The notes beneath the pieces were generated by a model. It made no database searches, was not told the origin of the DNA, and saw nothing but the letters and a program-made list of their open reading frames with translations. Made by a program: the position numbers and the translations under genes. DNA of 51,355 nucleotides from Folioceros fuciformis (Eukaryota > Anthocerotophyta > Anthocerotopsida > Anthocerotales): contig JBNGIO010004527.1 in NCBI GenBank assembly GCA_049999805.1, positions 40,470 through 91,824 of the forward strand, given 5' to 3'. Positions 34,200 through 45,288 of the stretch are shown piece by piece; the first letter of the stretch is position 1; every line of letters starts with the position of its first letter.

Positions 34200-34969
34200 A
34201 AATATCCCACACCGTACAACAGGTTTTTTTTTTTTTCTTACCACCCACCATGTAGCGTGCAGGCGTGAGGTCCTGCCCGAAACTTTCAGAACCTTGCAGA
34301 GAATTTCCGTCACGGATGGACAAGAGAAGACAAGACATCACTGACCTCGTTTGTCCTCCCATCCTGTTCACTCTCATGTAAGCCTACATCACGCTGTAAA
34401 CGGTCCTGCTGCTCTATTGCATGTGCACGGACGGTGTGAAAAAGGCGGTCAGAACTCCCTGAAAGAACAGTACACAGCGGTGCTGACAGATTGCACAGTG
34501 AAGTGTATGTAACCGTCTGAAAGGTAATCGTGCCGAAGCACCCGTAGAACTTGAGCCCTCGATACAATTGGTTCAACAAAATGACGCTTGCAAGATGACC
34601 GTTGTAAACTAGATCGCAAATGGGAAACTATAAGCTTCGAGTTCAGAGATTGGGACGTGTTCACCTGCGTCTCCTCATCAGTCACGAACGACAAAGACAA
34701 CTGATCGGAGCATTCATCTCGCGGGCAGCAAGGAGGTCCAAAATCAGATTGCCAATGAGAACACAACACGAAGGAAAGACGGATCTACAATTTCAAAGAA
34801 GCCGTTAAACGAAAGAGTAACTTACAATACTCCAAGCTCTTGCAAGAACCGCAAGGAAGCCAGGCGTTGGCCAAACCATCCCCAGAATGGCTGCCAAAAA
34901 CAAGGGCCTGCACTAACCCTCAGCTGCTACGGAGAAAATGCCAGAGTGCGAAAGAGGCCGGAAACCGCA
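34200..34969. other. gap between convergent mannanase and basic-protein genes
   Basis: These 770 bp lie between two convergent genes. There is a poly-T run at about 34223-34236. I see no coding exon. Both 3'-UTRs probably lie here. Confidence 0.5.
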
Positions 34970-35473
34970 TCAGTCCCGGAAAACGGGACCCGGTACATCG
35001 GCATAGTTGATCTCATGGGGGCCAGAGACAGCGATAGTCCAGTTCCCCATGCCTTCAATCTCCCACACGCAGCTCACGTACTTGTCTCTAATCTTCCTAA
35101 GAGGCCCGCACAGCCTTCTCGTGAAGCTCTGATTGATCTTGCACGACTTCGGCCGAGGAGGAAGCTTCCAGCTCCGGCCTCCTTCCCCCTTCTCCTTCCT
35201 GGCCTGCTGCAGCGACATGAGGCCAAATTGATGTGCGAGTGCACCGTCCTCCATTCCGTCTGTCCTGCACTTCATATCTTGGCCAAGATCAGGCTCTTCT
35301 GGCAGCGGCTGCAGCGACGGCTGCACCTTCCGGCGAGAGAGCAGCTTCCCTCTACGGGTCGCCGGATGCTTGGCCATCATCAGCCGCGCTGGTATCAAGC
35401 GCCTTCGTTCCTTGCAGAGCGGAGTGTGCATTTCCGCAGGACCGTGCCCGGAATAAACGGCTGCCGCCTCCAT
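34970..35473 (-). CDS. possible basic plant protein (167 aa), unrecognised
   Basis: This is a single exon from the ATG at 35473. The frame is also open 16 codons upstream but without an ATG. The N-terminal half is Arg/Lys/Met-rich and looks disordered. The C-terminal half has SCKINQSFTRRLCGPLRKIRDKYVSCVWEIEGMGNW, an amphipathic basic helix (RKIRDKYV) like the short R-x-R-x-x-Y helix of small plant proteins of unknown function. Codon composition is GC-biased, similar to its neighbours. The opposite strand also has open frames, so coding status is not proven. Confidence 0.45.
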   Translation of the reverse strand: MEAAAVYSGHGPAEMHTPLCKERRRLIPARLMMAKHPATRRGKLLSRRKVQPSLQPLPEEPDLGQDMKCRTDGMEDGALAHQFGLMSLQQARKEKGEGGRSWKLPPRPKSCKINQSFTRRLCGPLRKIRDKYVSCVWEIEGMGNWTIAVSGPHEINYADVPGPVFRD

Positions 35474-36259
35474 CGCAGAGTGCCAGGCCTCGATGCTAGC
35501 CCGCCCGGGCTTTACCTCCAATTTTCAGATTACACTTCTCCTCCTCCCACACTCACCGCACCGCCGACCACCACACCCAAGCAACAGTCGTATCTTCCTC
35601 TTCCCACCTCCCTCCCGCCTCAGCTCATGGTCGGGAGCCTCCCCCGCGTTCTCGACGGGGAGGAGTTTGAATTGCGGACACCTCAAACAAGACAGCGTTG
35701 TGCTCTCACTCGCTCACTCACTCACTCACACACACACAACCACAGCCAATCCTTGTAAGTTACAGCCTTCTAGTACCTCCTCAGACCGTTCCCAGGAGCC
35801 ACCATATCAAGCCAGAGTATGCCGACACACAGGCAAGTGCATAGCCCGATCGGGAGGGTTGGGGGGGAGATGGTGTTTCACAATCGCAGGATCTGAGGTT
35901 TCGGAATCAAATACGGGTGGACGCGCAGCTTCCGGGCGCACCAGACGAATGAAGCTTCGAACACATAATGTATGCGGGCGATGGCAGCCACACGAGGACG
36001 GCGGCAAAATCTTTTCGCGATTGGTGGTCGGGCCGGCCGGCCTCTAGGCAGCTTCTGTCGTCGCGTGCCGGGGCCCAAGACGTAACAGCGTACCTATGAG
36101 TGTCAGAGTCAAGTCAGCCCGTCAGACTCGAGGACCTGCAGGGACACACGCCGTTACGCGTTGCGGCTTTCACGGCGCGTTTGCTACGAATCGGCGTCGT
36201 AACTGTACATTTGAAGAACTCGAAACACATTACCTATGAGAGGGTAGACTATTTGAGAT
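35474..36259. other. upstream flank of the basic-protein frame, ctca/ca-rich
   Basis: It contains a pyrimidine-rich ctca/cact/cacaca run at about 35706-35742 and otherwise no recognisable feature. If the leftward frame at 34970-35473 is real, this holds its promoter. Confidence 0.45.
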
Positions 36260-36331
36260 GGAGCATTGCGAGAATCGAACTGGCGACCTCTGGCGCCGGA
36301 TTCGAGAATCATACCACTAGACCAAATGCCC
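36260..36331 (-). pseudogene. decayed tRNA-Pro-like element
   Basis: On the minus strand this 72-nt stretch follows a plant tRNA-Pro closely: it starts gggcatttggtctagtggta and ends ttcgattctcgcaatgctcc. The acceptor stem pairs in 7/7 positions (one G-U), the A box tggtctagtgg is intact and the T loop ttcgatt is kept. The anticodon stem has two mismatches and the T stem one (C-C). The anticodon position reads ccg instead of tgg. It is probably a pseudogene or the head of a tRNA-derived SINE, not a working tRNA. Confidence 0.75.
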
Positions 36332-36494
36332 TCTATCTTAATTGCATTTATTTTTAAATAATAAAAATAAATATCGTACACTCTGTGAGAAACTTGTCCA
36401 AACATAGCTATTCACATGTTGTCAAAGTAGACATGTTGCCCCTTCCAAAGCCAGCCTCGTCTATTAGAATGATCATCCTAGGACGGAAATCCAT

Positions 36495-36560
36495 GATTGG
36501 TTGGTGGACTACGAACTACTTCTTTTTGATTGGTTGGTGGACTACGAACTACTTCTTTTT
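36495..36560. repeat. 33-bp perfect tandem duplication
   Basis: Two identical units, 36495-36527 and 36528-36560, begin gattggttggtgg and end cttcttttt. The 33-bp unit is a multiple of three and falls in a short open frame that reads IGWWTTNYFF twice, but no gene is supported. Confidence 0.95.
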
Positions 36561-37690
36561 CGTCTTCTATTGTTCAATAGGTTTTGAACAACTAGTAGGG
36601 ACTCAAAACCATGAGCCATTGAAGGCAATGTGAAAGGGGAAATGATGGAACTAGATGGAAGCCATAACAGGTCCGAACACGTGAGAACTTTATCTCCGTT
36701 TTATTGAACCTGAAACGCATTCTGGGCAAAATAAGAAGATAAAACACGTGCAGAGCTCACGTGTAGCCACGTGACAGAAAATACATATGTACGTGTACAA
36801 TAAAAAATATTATATTACATTAAGAGAGAGAGAACTTTTTTTCTAGTTTTCGCTCGGCGCGCAGTTTGTACGACATCGTTTGCGCCCCAGAGAGACCCGG
36901 CTACGAAATGTTGTACGGAAATTTTTAATCTAATTGGTTTGATAATTAATTATTAAAATATGTAATTAAAAATTAGGTGGATAAAGTGAGGTGAAGCTTT
37001 TTATATCCATTACCTGGCCCGGTTACCTTGTCTGTAATCGGGATTTAGAAAGCTATAGTCGGGTGCGAGTCTTGCGAGGGAAGACGACAAAACAGCACTA
37101 GGTTAGCTGGCTGCCGTCTATTTCTGACGGCCGCAAGCGGGGCAATAGCCGGCAGCGGAAATGGCAAGCCGGCTGCCCGTGAGTTCAGCCGATCATTTGA
37201 AACAGTGACAAACTTCTGCTAATGGCGCGGTGTGCTCTTCTCTCTGGCAGTCGCGCCACGTTACTTGATCGCCTTGGCGTGTTCGAGTTGTTCCAGGAAT
37301 TCCGGTGGGAGCACAAAAGCAGCCCGGACAGATGCGTGGCTCGGCTCGCTCTTGCGTGAAGGTGAAAGTAAGGGTCTAGGGGACAGGCCGGAAGGCGCCT
37401 CGTTCGGGCGGCGGCATTGAAGGAGCCAGTGTAGTTTAAGCGTTGATCGCCAACAGCCTTGTGATTGCGATTGCACTGTCCACTTTTGGGAGCTTGCTTG
37501 CATCGGGTTGGTTTATGCACTCATTTGGAAACACATGTTGCGTATCATGGGCCTTAAGCTGGATTGCAAACAACAACTGAAACCACAGGCTTTGAGGAAA
37601 CAAAGGATCCTTAACCAAAACCAGCACAAGCAACAATGAAACAATCGTTTTACAAAACAAACCCTCATAAACTCAGTGCAACCACCCATA

Positions 37691-37779
37691 GCAAAACTCA
37701 CAATGCACCCAGTAATAGCAAAACTCAAAATGCACCCAGCAGTAGCAAAACTCACAATGCACCCAACAATAGCAAAACA
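37691..37779. repeat. 27-bp tandem repeat, 3 units plus part
   Basis: Units start at 37691, 37718 and 37745, with a partial unit at 37772. Each has gcaaaactca(c/a)aatgcaccca. They differ by one to three bases. Confidence 0.9.
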
Positions 37780-39088
37780 AGGGGGCCCAAGAGTCCTAAA
37801 TTAGTTGTCTGAGGCAGGGTTCATCACTCTCAGGTGTGGTTTGGAGCAAACAGTTGTGCAAATCTTGTAGGATCATACGAGACATGGATGCTCAAGTTGG
37901 GCGCAAAAGGAATGTTAGATTGGGGCTTAAGAATAGTAGGCAAACCACCAAATCTTCGACTCTTGGACCCCTCCTTCTTGTGTTATGAGTGAAATGATTT
38001 AGACAAGGGTGTTGCATCTTCTTGTGCATTATATTGACCATCACATGCATTGTACTATCACTTAGAGGATCAAAGGAAAGGATGAGGCTCTCATACCATT
38101 AAGCAAGGACTCAAAGGAATAAATTAGGCTGTGAAAGCACTAAGAAAGTCCCCTTAGAAGGGAGTAGCAAACATAGTTATGGAGTGGAAAAGCTAGCACT
38201 TGTTGGTCTCATTGCAACCCTACTCCCATTGCTCCATTTGGTATTAAAGTGTAATCCCTTCTTTTGAGTACCAAGAGAGTGCACTAGATAGTAATTAGAA
38301 GCTCAAGATGCAACAACTTCTTCAAGCATTGAAGATTTCTCATCCTTTCCTTCGAAGAGCAGCTTGACAAGGAGGCAACATTGGCCAAAGATACACACAA
38401 TAGAATCGGGACCATCTAGAGACAAAGCTAGAATACTACAATAACCTAATGGTCCAAGCCATACACAAATCCTCTCCACATGTTCTCTAGGATTTGACCA
38501 AATCTAAAGAGAAAGATAGAAGAAGAAGAAAAAACAAGTAGGGAGACTCCGATGCCCATAACTCCATGAAATGAAAATGCAGAAGCTAAGAGTTGAAAAG
38601 ACGTCGACAAAGATTATTGTGATATTAACATACATAAATATTAATTATACTCACAATAAATAAATAAGTACGTATCTAATTGTTTTGGCCTATCCAATTA
38701 AGTCCTACAACGGATCCCGTCCTTCAAAACTTAAATCATGTCCTTCCTTCTCCTACTTCGCTGATTAGTCCGCGGAGCTTCTGGACCAACCTACACAGAT
38801 CCGGGAATCGGATACCGTTTTGTGAGAACGTACAGTGCAAAGACAGTAGCGGGGACACGTCGGTGGCTCGGCTCGCTCTCTCCCAAAAAAAGTAGGTGCG
38901 AGGCAGGGAATCCGTTCAAAGTTGGGAGCAACAAAGGAGAAAAATTCTAATTTAAAAGAGAGTAGTAAAGAGAGTCAGTGCGGCGTTAGGTTTGAGAATC
39001 CAAATCTGCTTGGCACGTTCCGCATTATCTTCAGCTCATCAAAGTTGGTCCTTAGCTTAGCAGCGTACCGACCAACTCCCTTTGCTGC

Positions 39089-41845
39089 TCACACATGGCA
39101 ATGAAAGTAGGTCAGTAAAAGGACGTGAGGTGATAGCAGCAGAGGAGCCGTCCAGGGCTGGGGTTGTGGGCTCATGGACAGGAATGAAAGAGGAGGAGGG
39201 TTTGTTGAGGTAAAGGAGAGCTTACATTTGCCTCTTGGAGATACACGAAAGGAGTAGTCGTGTCTCCGTCTTCGTTGAATGAACAAGTATATCAATGATA
39301 TGGCGAGGATGGATACCATGATGGAACCCAGAGTTATGCCTACTTTTGCCCCTGCAGATAGACTTTCATGGCAGCTTGGAAGACCCCCGACACCACAGAG
39401 GCCTGCGTTGTCGAGGAGGCTGCAGGCAAGATGAGAGAAATGTAAGCACGCTGTTTGTGTAGTAGGGTTTAAGAATATTCCAGGTCTGGTGATAGAAATC
39501 ATACTTTAGGGTTCCTCCCCGAAATCCGATGGAATAGAGAGAGGCGGGAACAGGTCCTGAAAGTTGGTTGTTGTCTAGTAGCCTGCAGGAGCCCACAACC
39601 CTTAGCGTGGACGAAGCATAGAGGGGGCATTCTAATTACCGTGCGATCGAGAAAGTAGGAAAGTGCTTACACAGTTGTGAGCTGCTGCGATCCCAAGCTT
39701 GAAGGAATATTGCCACTCAGTTGGTTGTCAGAAAGGTCCCTGTATGGAAACATGATGAGTCAGTTGTACCAAAACCCTGTTTCGACGTGGGCAGAGGAAC
39801 TGGAGGGCTTGCTGTGCCTTACACTGTCCTGAGGGCACCCGTTCCGAGCCCAGAGGGAATGACTCCTTGAAGATCGTTGTTGCTCAAATTCCTGGAAGAA
39901 GTCAGTCACACACGGACGCCGTTCATCAAGTTTAAAAAGCTATGACGTTTCAACCGATGGTTACGGGTCACAAAGAGTGGAGAATCCGAGTACATACAGA
40001 GTTTCCAAATTCAATAGGAGGATGATGTCGCTGTGTATGAAGCCCTTCAGTCCCGCGCTTGGAACTTCCCTACACCAAGCAAGAGAAAGGTCATATACAA
40101 ACTGGAGAACCAGTTTCGAGACACCACATGTCTCCGTTGCCTGCGCAGTAATTACAACAAGAGGTGGTCTGCTGAGCAAAGAAAGCAGTGCCACAGCCTA
40201 CAAGGCAGAGTTATTCAATTTGACGGGGAAAGGGGCATACAACTGACTGATGACGAAACTGTTGTTTTGTAGCACGCACATAACGCCTTCCCAAGCATCC
40301 CAGTCGCTTGGTGCACACGGGTCGCCATTCCAACTCATCCTCCCAGGTATTTGCAGTGAGGTCTTCAAAGAAGCCATAGCTTCAGCTGGAAAGGCAAACA
40401 ACGAGTCCCACCCACTTGCTCCTAAGCTTGAGCGTCTCAAGGACACAAAACTGCGAACTTGCCATCACAGAATGGACTATGGGATTTGCTTACCCTGACG
40501 TGCATTTGTTGCAAAGTCTACCGGGAACAAACCGTAGACCTCAACTCCACATATCGATGGCGGCAACCCAGTTCTGGAATGGAGAGTCAACGTAATCACT
40601 GTAGAGGTGACATTGACAAGCTTAACATTCTTGTCCAAAGCTGTGAAAGCTCCCCCTGCTTGTTGCCTAATATCCATATTTTGAAAGTAGACCTTCCCAT
40701 TGATGATCACATCAAAGACACGTCCACCAACTTTCACGTTTCCGTCAAGCTCAGCGAAGTGTAGCCAAATTGCATAGTCTGCATTGTTATCCACCTCCTT
40801 GAGGTAAGTGACATCCTCGCCAACGGCGCCAATAATAGCATTCTGGTAGAGAACAAGGGGGAAATAGTTGGGGGCGACAGCTGCATTAGCAATAGGGTTC
40901 GTGACCGAGGTGTGCTCCAAATTGTTGGAAGGCCACTCACCATTAGATCCTTTCAAAGCTGGATACCAGACCCGGCCCCCTTCCCCTCCATCAGATGTTA
41001 CGCCTGCACCAAATGGATCTAAAGCTGCTGTCACTCGACCGTAGGTCAGCAGGAGTACATCTGTCCCCGTGTCTGCTGAATCGTAAGAAGCAGTGTCCAC
41101 CTGCACAATTTCCAGAGCTCCTACCAGTGGAACATCTTCCAGACTGTGGAAGCAGATGGTTGCCTGCCCATCGTCGACAAATGCGTACAGATCTGGATAA
41201 GTACCGTTTTGCAGAGACGGATCCTCCACCCACTGAGAGTCCCATGTGAACACAATGGTGCCCTCTACTGATACATTGAAGGTGGGAGCGTTGTTCTTCT
41301 TGTCATAGTTCGCATAGCTAAAGTACATCCGAATGTAATAGCGGCCATTGGGCACGGGCACCTGGTAGCAGTTCTTGCTGCCAAACTGTGGGGGAAAGTA
41401 CCGAATTGTCTGCTCCTGTTGTGGCCCATGATCAGATATCTTTGCAGACAATCCACCAGAGTAGAAGTTGTCCGCCAGCCATTCCTCCCCCTCCGAATTA
41501 GTGAAGTTCGCAGAACCCCCGCAGTCTATCCGGTAAACCACGCCTGCAGGCACGAGGCTCCAACGTCCCTAGTCAGGAGCAATACATGCATCCGTTACTC
41601 GCACACACGCTTTTCGGGAATTCCACAAAACAATCGAGCTGGCTTGAGCATTCAGAGTCACAACGATCTTCACAGTGCAGCTCATTCCGACGAAGGAGCA
41701 GCGGATTCCGCGTCCCAGCCAGACTGTACAAATGGGACAACCGAGAAGGCGGCGTACCAGTCTGTGCGGTGATCGTGTCCGGCAAGTTCGGCAGCGACCA
41801 CAGGAGCAAGAGCCAGAGCCATCTACTCCACGCCATCGCCGTCAT
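39089..41845 (-). CDS. malectin-like LRR receptor-like protein without kinase (RLP4 type)
   Basis: This is a single-pass plasma-membrane protein expected to bind cell-wall sugars or partners. Eight exons on the minus strand give 633 aa: 41845-41758, 41543-40494, 40385-40241, 40069-39998, 39891-39823, 39739-39671, 39582-39505, 39419-39089. Order of parts: a signal peptide (WLWLLLLWSLPNLPDTITAQ); a malectin-like di-glucose-binding domain from VVYRIDCGGSANFTN to ICGVEVYGLFPVD; an LRR cap (SWNGDPCAPSDWDAWEGV); three to four short LRRs (NLSNNDLQGVIPSGL, DLSDNQLSGNIPSSL, DNNQLSGPVPASL); NAGLCGVGGLPSC; a TM helix (VGITLGSIMVSILAISLIYLF); RRRR; and a short tail. There is no kinase, as in Arabidopsis RLP4 and related proteins. 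An in-frame donor-like gtaag at 39225 leaves the last 45 residues uncertain. Confidence 0.9.
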
Positions 41846-42744
41846 GGGCGAGACGGAAGCCCAGTCGACCAGTCGGAGGACATCCAAAATCTCAGTCACA
41901 AGTCACACAAAGACAGAGAGAGAGAGAGCCGCGTCACTTTCTCCTTCTCAATCCCTTGCTGCCATCGCTGCCGAGGAGGACCAAGAGTGGGTGGACTGGC
42001 ACATGGTTCGAGACATGAGCTCGCACTCACTCGTCCAGATCGGAGAGAGAGTGGAGCGAGAACTGTGGCCGGCGCACTCGGTATATTTTAAGAGCCTGCT
42101 CGCACGGTGAGTGGCCTGATTATTCCTGGATCCTGCTTCGGGCTGTGCACATGGCTTTACCAGACTCGAGCAAGTGTGGGGAGATGGGAGGTATCCTTTC
42201 CGTTCTCATGCTTGTGGCCTGTCCAAGTATGGCTGGAGGATGAGAGGCTTCTGATATCCAGGGATGAGTCTTCCATGGCACACAAGCAGTCCCGTCCCGC
42301 TGTCCTTGGACCACTGCAGCAGAGTTGAAGTTGATTATTCAAGAGCATCTCACGAGGGTCCACTGAAGGAGGAGGACAGACATGAGAGGCGGTGGACAAA
42401 CGCTTGTGACAGATGATTCCCCTGCACGCGAAACCCTGATGGTTTCAGGTGGCTCGGCTCCGGAACGCGAATCACGTACAACGAACGGACACTGGACAAG
42501 AAGGCCAACGGTGGTTCGGAGTTCAGACTGCTAATGTCGGTCCTCGGAATTTTTTTATTCCCATGAATGTAGAAAATGTTATAGCAGTATCCGCAACCAC
42601 ATGCCTCCTAATTTTTACAACAGCCCGAGCCTCGTTCAAATTAGAATGATAACGAAGAGAAGCGCCGGGCACATTTCACCTCTACACTTGCTACAACTAC
42701 AAGATTGGGAGAGGGAGACTTGCCATACCGAGTTGCGCCAGACG
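41846..42744. other. promoter side of the RLP4-type gene and 3' flank of HEMA
   Basis: This 0.9-kb gap lies between two leftward genes. It has an agag-rich run near 41918-41930. It should contain the promoter of the malectin-LRR gene and the HEMA 3'-UTR. I see no coding exon. Confidence 0.5.
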
Positions 42745-44631
42745 TCATTGTGCAACCTTCTCCTCTTTTTCCTGCTCCTTCTGGGCCTTTGCTCTCAGTT
42801 GCTGCTCCACCGACAAGGCGTCGGACTTGAGATCGAACATCCTCTCCAAGGCATGCATGTTCTCCAGGGTTTCACTCACCGTCCTGGCATCGCTACCATC
42901 GCTTCTCAGATGCTGCATCGGTCCGTGCAGCAACTTATTGACGATGCCTCTGCTCAGCTCCTCCACCAGCTTGCGATGTTTTTTGGGAATGTCCTCACCG
43001 AGCTTTCCCAAGCACTTATCCAGCTCCGCAGTTCGGATGGTCTCTGCATAAGCCCTGAGTTTCTTGATGGTAGGCACGGTCTCCAGGGAGTCCCTCCAGG
43101 CCTCAAAACTTCTGAGCTCATCGTCGATGATGACTTGAGCTTCCAGAGCTTTCCTCTTCCTCTCCTCCTTGTTGGCTGCCACCACCTCCTTCAAGTCATC
43201 CACGTTGTATACTCTGGCAGACTCCACTTCAGCCACGCACGCACCAACGTTCCTGGGCACCGAAATGTCGATGAAGTGCCTGATACCTCCCGCCTCCGTC
43301 GCAGGGGCATCCAAACCCGCAACATGCTCCTTCAAGAACAAGGGAGTGTCAGAGGCAGTGCTGGTAAAGACCACGTCCGCCTCCCCGGCACATCGGAGCA
43401 GTTCAGGCAGCGGCTGGTACACAAGCTCAGCAGCAGGAAACTCTGCCTGCAACTCCACCACCCGCGCCTCCGATCGGTTCACCACCACCATCCTATTACA
43501 TCCCTTGGAGATGAGATGCTTCACCAGGAGCTTGGACATCTTCCCCGCCCCGACGATCATCACCCTAGCAACCTGGAACCCCGCCGGAGGCAGCTTCATC
43601 ACGGCAAGCTCCACGGCCGCCGAACTCACAGACACCGCCCCCGCAGCAATGCTGGTCTCGCATCGCACCCGCTTCCCCGCCGTGATAGCCTGCTTGAACA
43701 GGCCACTCAAATTCCTTCCGAACCCCACCGCCCCCTGTCCCACTTTATACACCTGCTTCACCTGCGACAGAATCTGTCCCTCCCCCAGCACCAACGAGTC
43801 CAGCCCGGACGAAACCCTGAACAAATGCTGTGTCGCGTCCCGGTCCCGAAGAATGAAGAGGTGCTCCAACAACTCCCCGGCTGGAATGCCACTGGTCTGC
43901 AGCCACGCAGAAGCCTCACACGTTCAGAACCACACCACCACACAACTCAACTTCCTCACCACTCTCAACCTTCTTCCCAATCCGGGCACCAAGCACGCAC
44001 CTTGGACATCCAGTCGGTCACCTCCTTCACTCCCCTGTGCCACGACAGCGCCACCACATAAATTTCCATCCGGTTACAGGTACTAAGGACCGCAGCCTCC
44101 TCGATATGGTTCTGCTCGCAGAGCTCAGTGATCGCCCGCGGCCACTCCGCCTCGGGAACCGCAAGCTTCTCTCGCATTTCCACAGGCGCCGTGTGCACAC
44201 TCAGCCCGATTACCAAAATGCTGCTCTTGGCACTCGTGTATCCTGCACAGCAACAACACACACAGCATCCCCCGTCACTCGCTCATCCACACCGCATCAA
44301 ACCCACATTCCCCGCTTAGGTCTCACTACGGGGCCAATCCATCCATCCCACATTGCCAAGACAAAGTCACACGCGTCGATCACTCACGATCGGCTCCCGC
44401 ATTCCGCAGCTGCTCCAGCGCGGCCAGGCTGGCCGCCTTGACGCGATGACTGGACGGCAGAGCGGAGAAATTCACCTCCCCCGCGGCAGCTCTGGCCTCG
44501 AACCGGCCCTGGCCCGCCTGCGGCAGCTGGCGGGGGAGCGCGAGCTCGGATCCGGCCAAGAATTTGGCAGCTCTCGGCAGGCACCCCTGCTTACACAGCA
44601 GATGCGAGGCGGTGGGCTTAGCGAGCGCCAT
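42745..44631 (-). CDS. HEMA: glutamyl-tRNA reductase, plastid
   Basis: This enzyme reduces glutamyl-tRNA(Glu) with NADPH to glutamate-1-semialdehyde, the committed, tightly regulated step of chlorophyll and heme synthesis in the plastid. Three exons, 44631-44388, 44242-44001 and 43896-42745, give 545 aa, the plant norm. A basic transit peptide (about 1-50) precedes a variable linker. Then come the catalytic domain [22 protein letters not shown] with [13 protein letters not shown] (nucleophile Cys137), the conserved [21 protein letters not shown], the NADPH domain [17 protein letters not shown] with [13 protein letters not shown], and the dimerisation spine with [18 protein letters not shown]. 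It lies in the same direction as its neighbours but is not co-transcribed as far as can be judged. Confidence 0.97.
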
Positions 44632-45288
44632 GGCCGTCCTGCTCCTGCTCCTGTTCCGATCCTCCCCGTTCCCGGCAGCGGCAGCAGCGTGGAGGAGCGT
44701 GGAGATCTCGCTGCCGGCGCTCGTTGACGGAGCAGTGCGTGGGAGCGGGGCGTCGCTGGGCAGAGACAGCTCGGGCGCACTCCTAGGCTTGTGGTGCTCA
44801 CAGGCCCAGGAGCCATAGCTCGATTCCCATTGGCGTGATCCGCTTCGCTTTATCCTCACCAGTCCATTTTTTTGCTTCTGGTCACACAAGCATCGCGGGC
44901 CACCGCGTATCACATATTCGCATGCCCCACATCAATATCTCCATGTCCGGCCAACCCACATCCAATCCAGGCCTCGCACCGGATATGCTGCCTCGCTTCT
45001 CCACGAGGGCAATTTCTCCCATATCCAAACAGACACTTGCATGTTACACATGCACATTCATCCTCCATCCACACGACATAGTCTCTCATTCACATGTGCC
45101 TCTGTGAATGAGAATGAAGCAACGTGGGGCATAGGTGTCACGCTCTTCTTCTCACATGCAAGTACCACATAGCTCGCGTGTTGTTCCACACCGGGCGGTT
45201 GCGCGTTCTCATCAAAACAAAACTGGAGCCTACGCTGCCAACGGCAGAGCAGCTTCGCCTAACTACCTCCCACGAGCAGATGGCGCGG
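44632..45288. other. HEMA promoter region and GT61 3' flank
   Basis: These 657 bp between two leftward genes show no coding exon. A short inverted pair, ctctcattcacatgtg / ctgtgaatgagaatga near 45081-45116, could form a hairpin. Confidence 0.45.

Larger units (their letters stand above)
36340..39088. other. AT-rich, gene-poor, repeat-bearing region
   Basis: I find no convincing gene. Composition is AT-rich, especially 36340-36380, 36790-36980 and 38600-38680. Tandem repeats are at 36495-36560 and 37691-37779. Frames such as 37261-37503 (minus) are short and unrecognised. It probably consists of old transposon-derived DNA. Confidence 0.5.

Noticed and set aside
38240-38265. tggtattaaagtg as an LTR primer-binding site
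   Set aside because: It only loosely resembles the initiator-tRNA-Met site, and I could find no paired long terminal repeats, gag or pol frames nearby.
42601-44061. 486-codon open frame on the plus strand
   Set aside because: It is antisense to the glutamyl-tRNA reductase exons, His/Arg/Pro-rich and without domain signals. A GC-rich coding strand often leaves such frames open.
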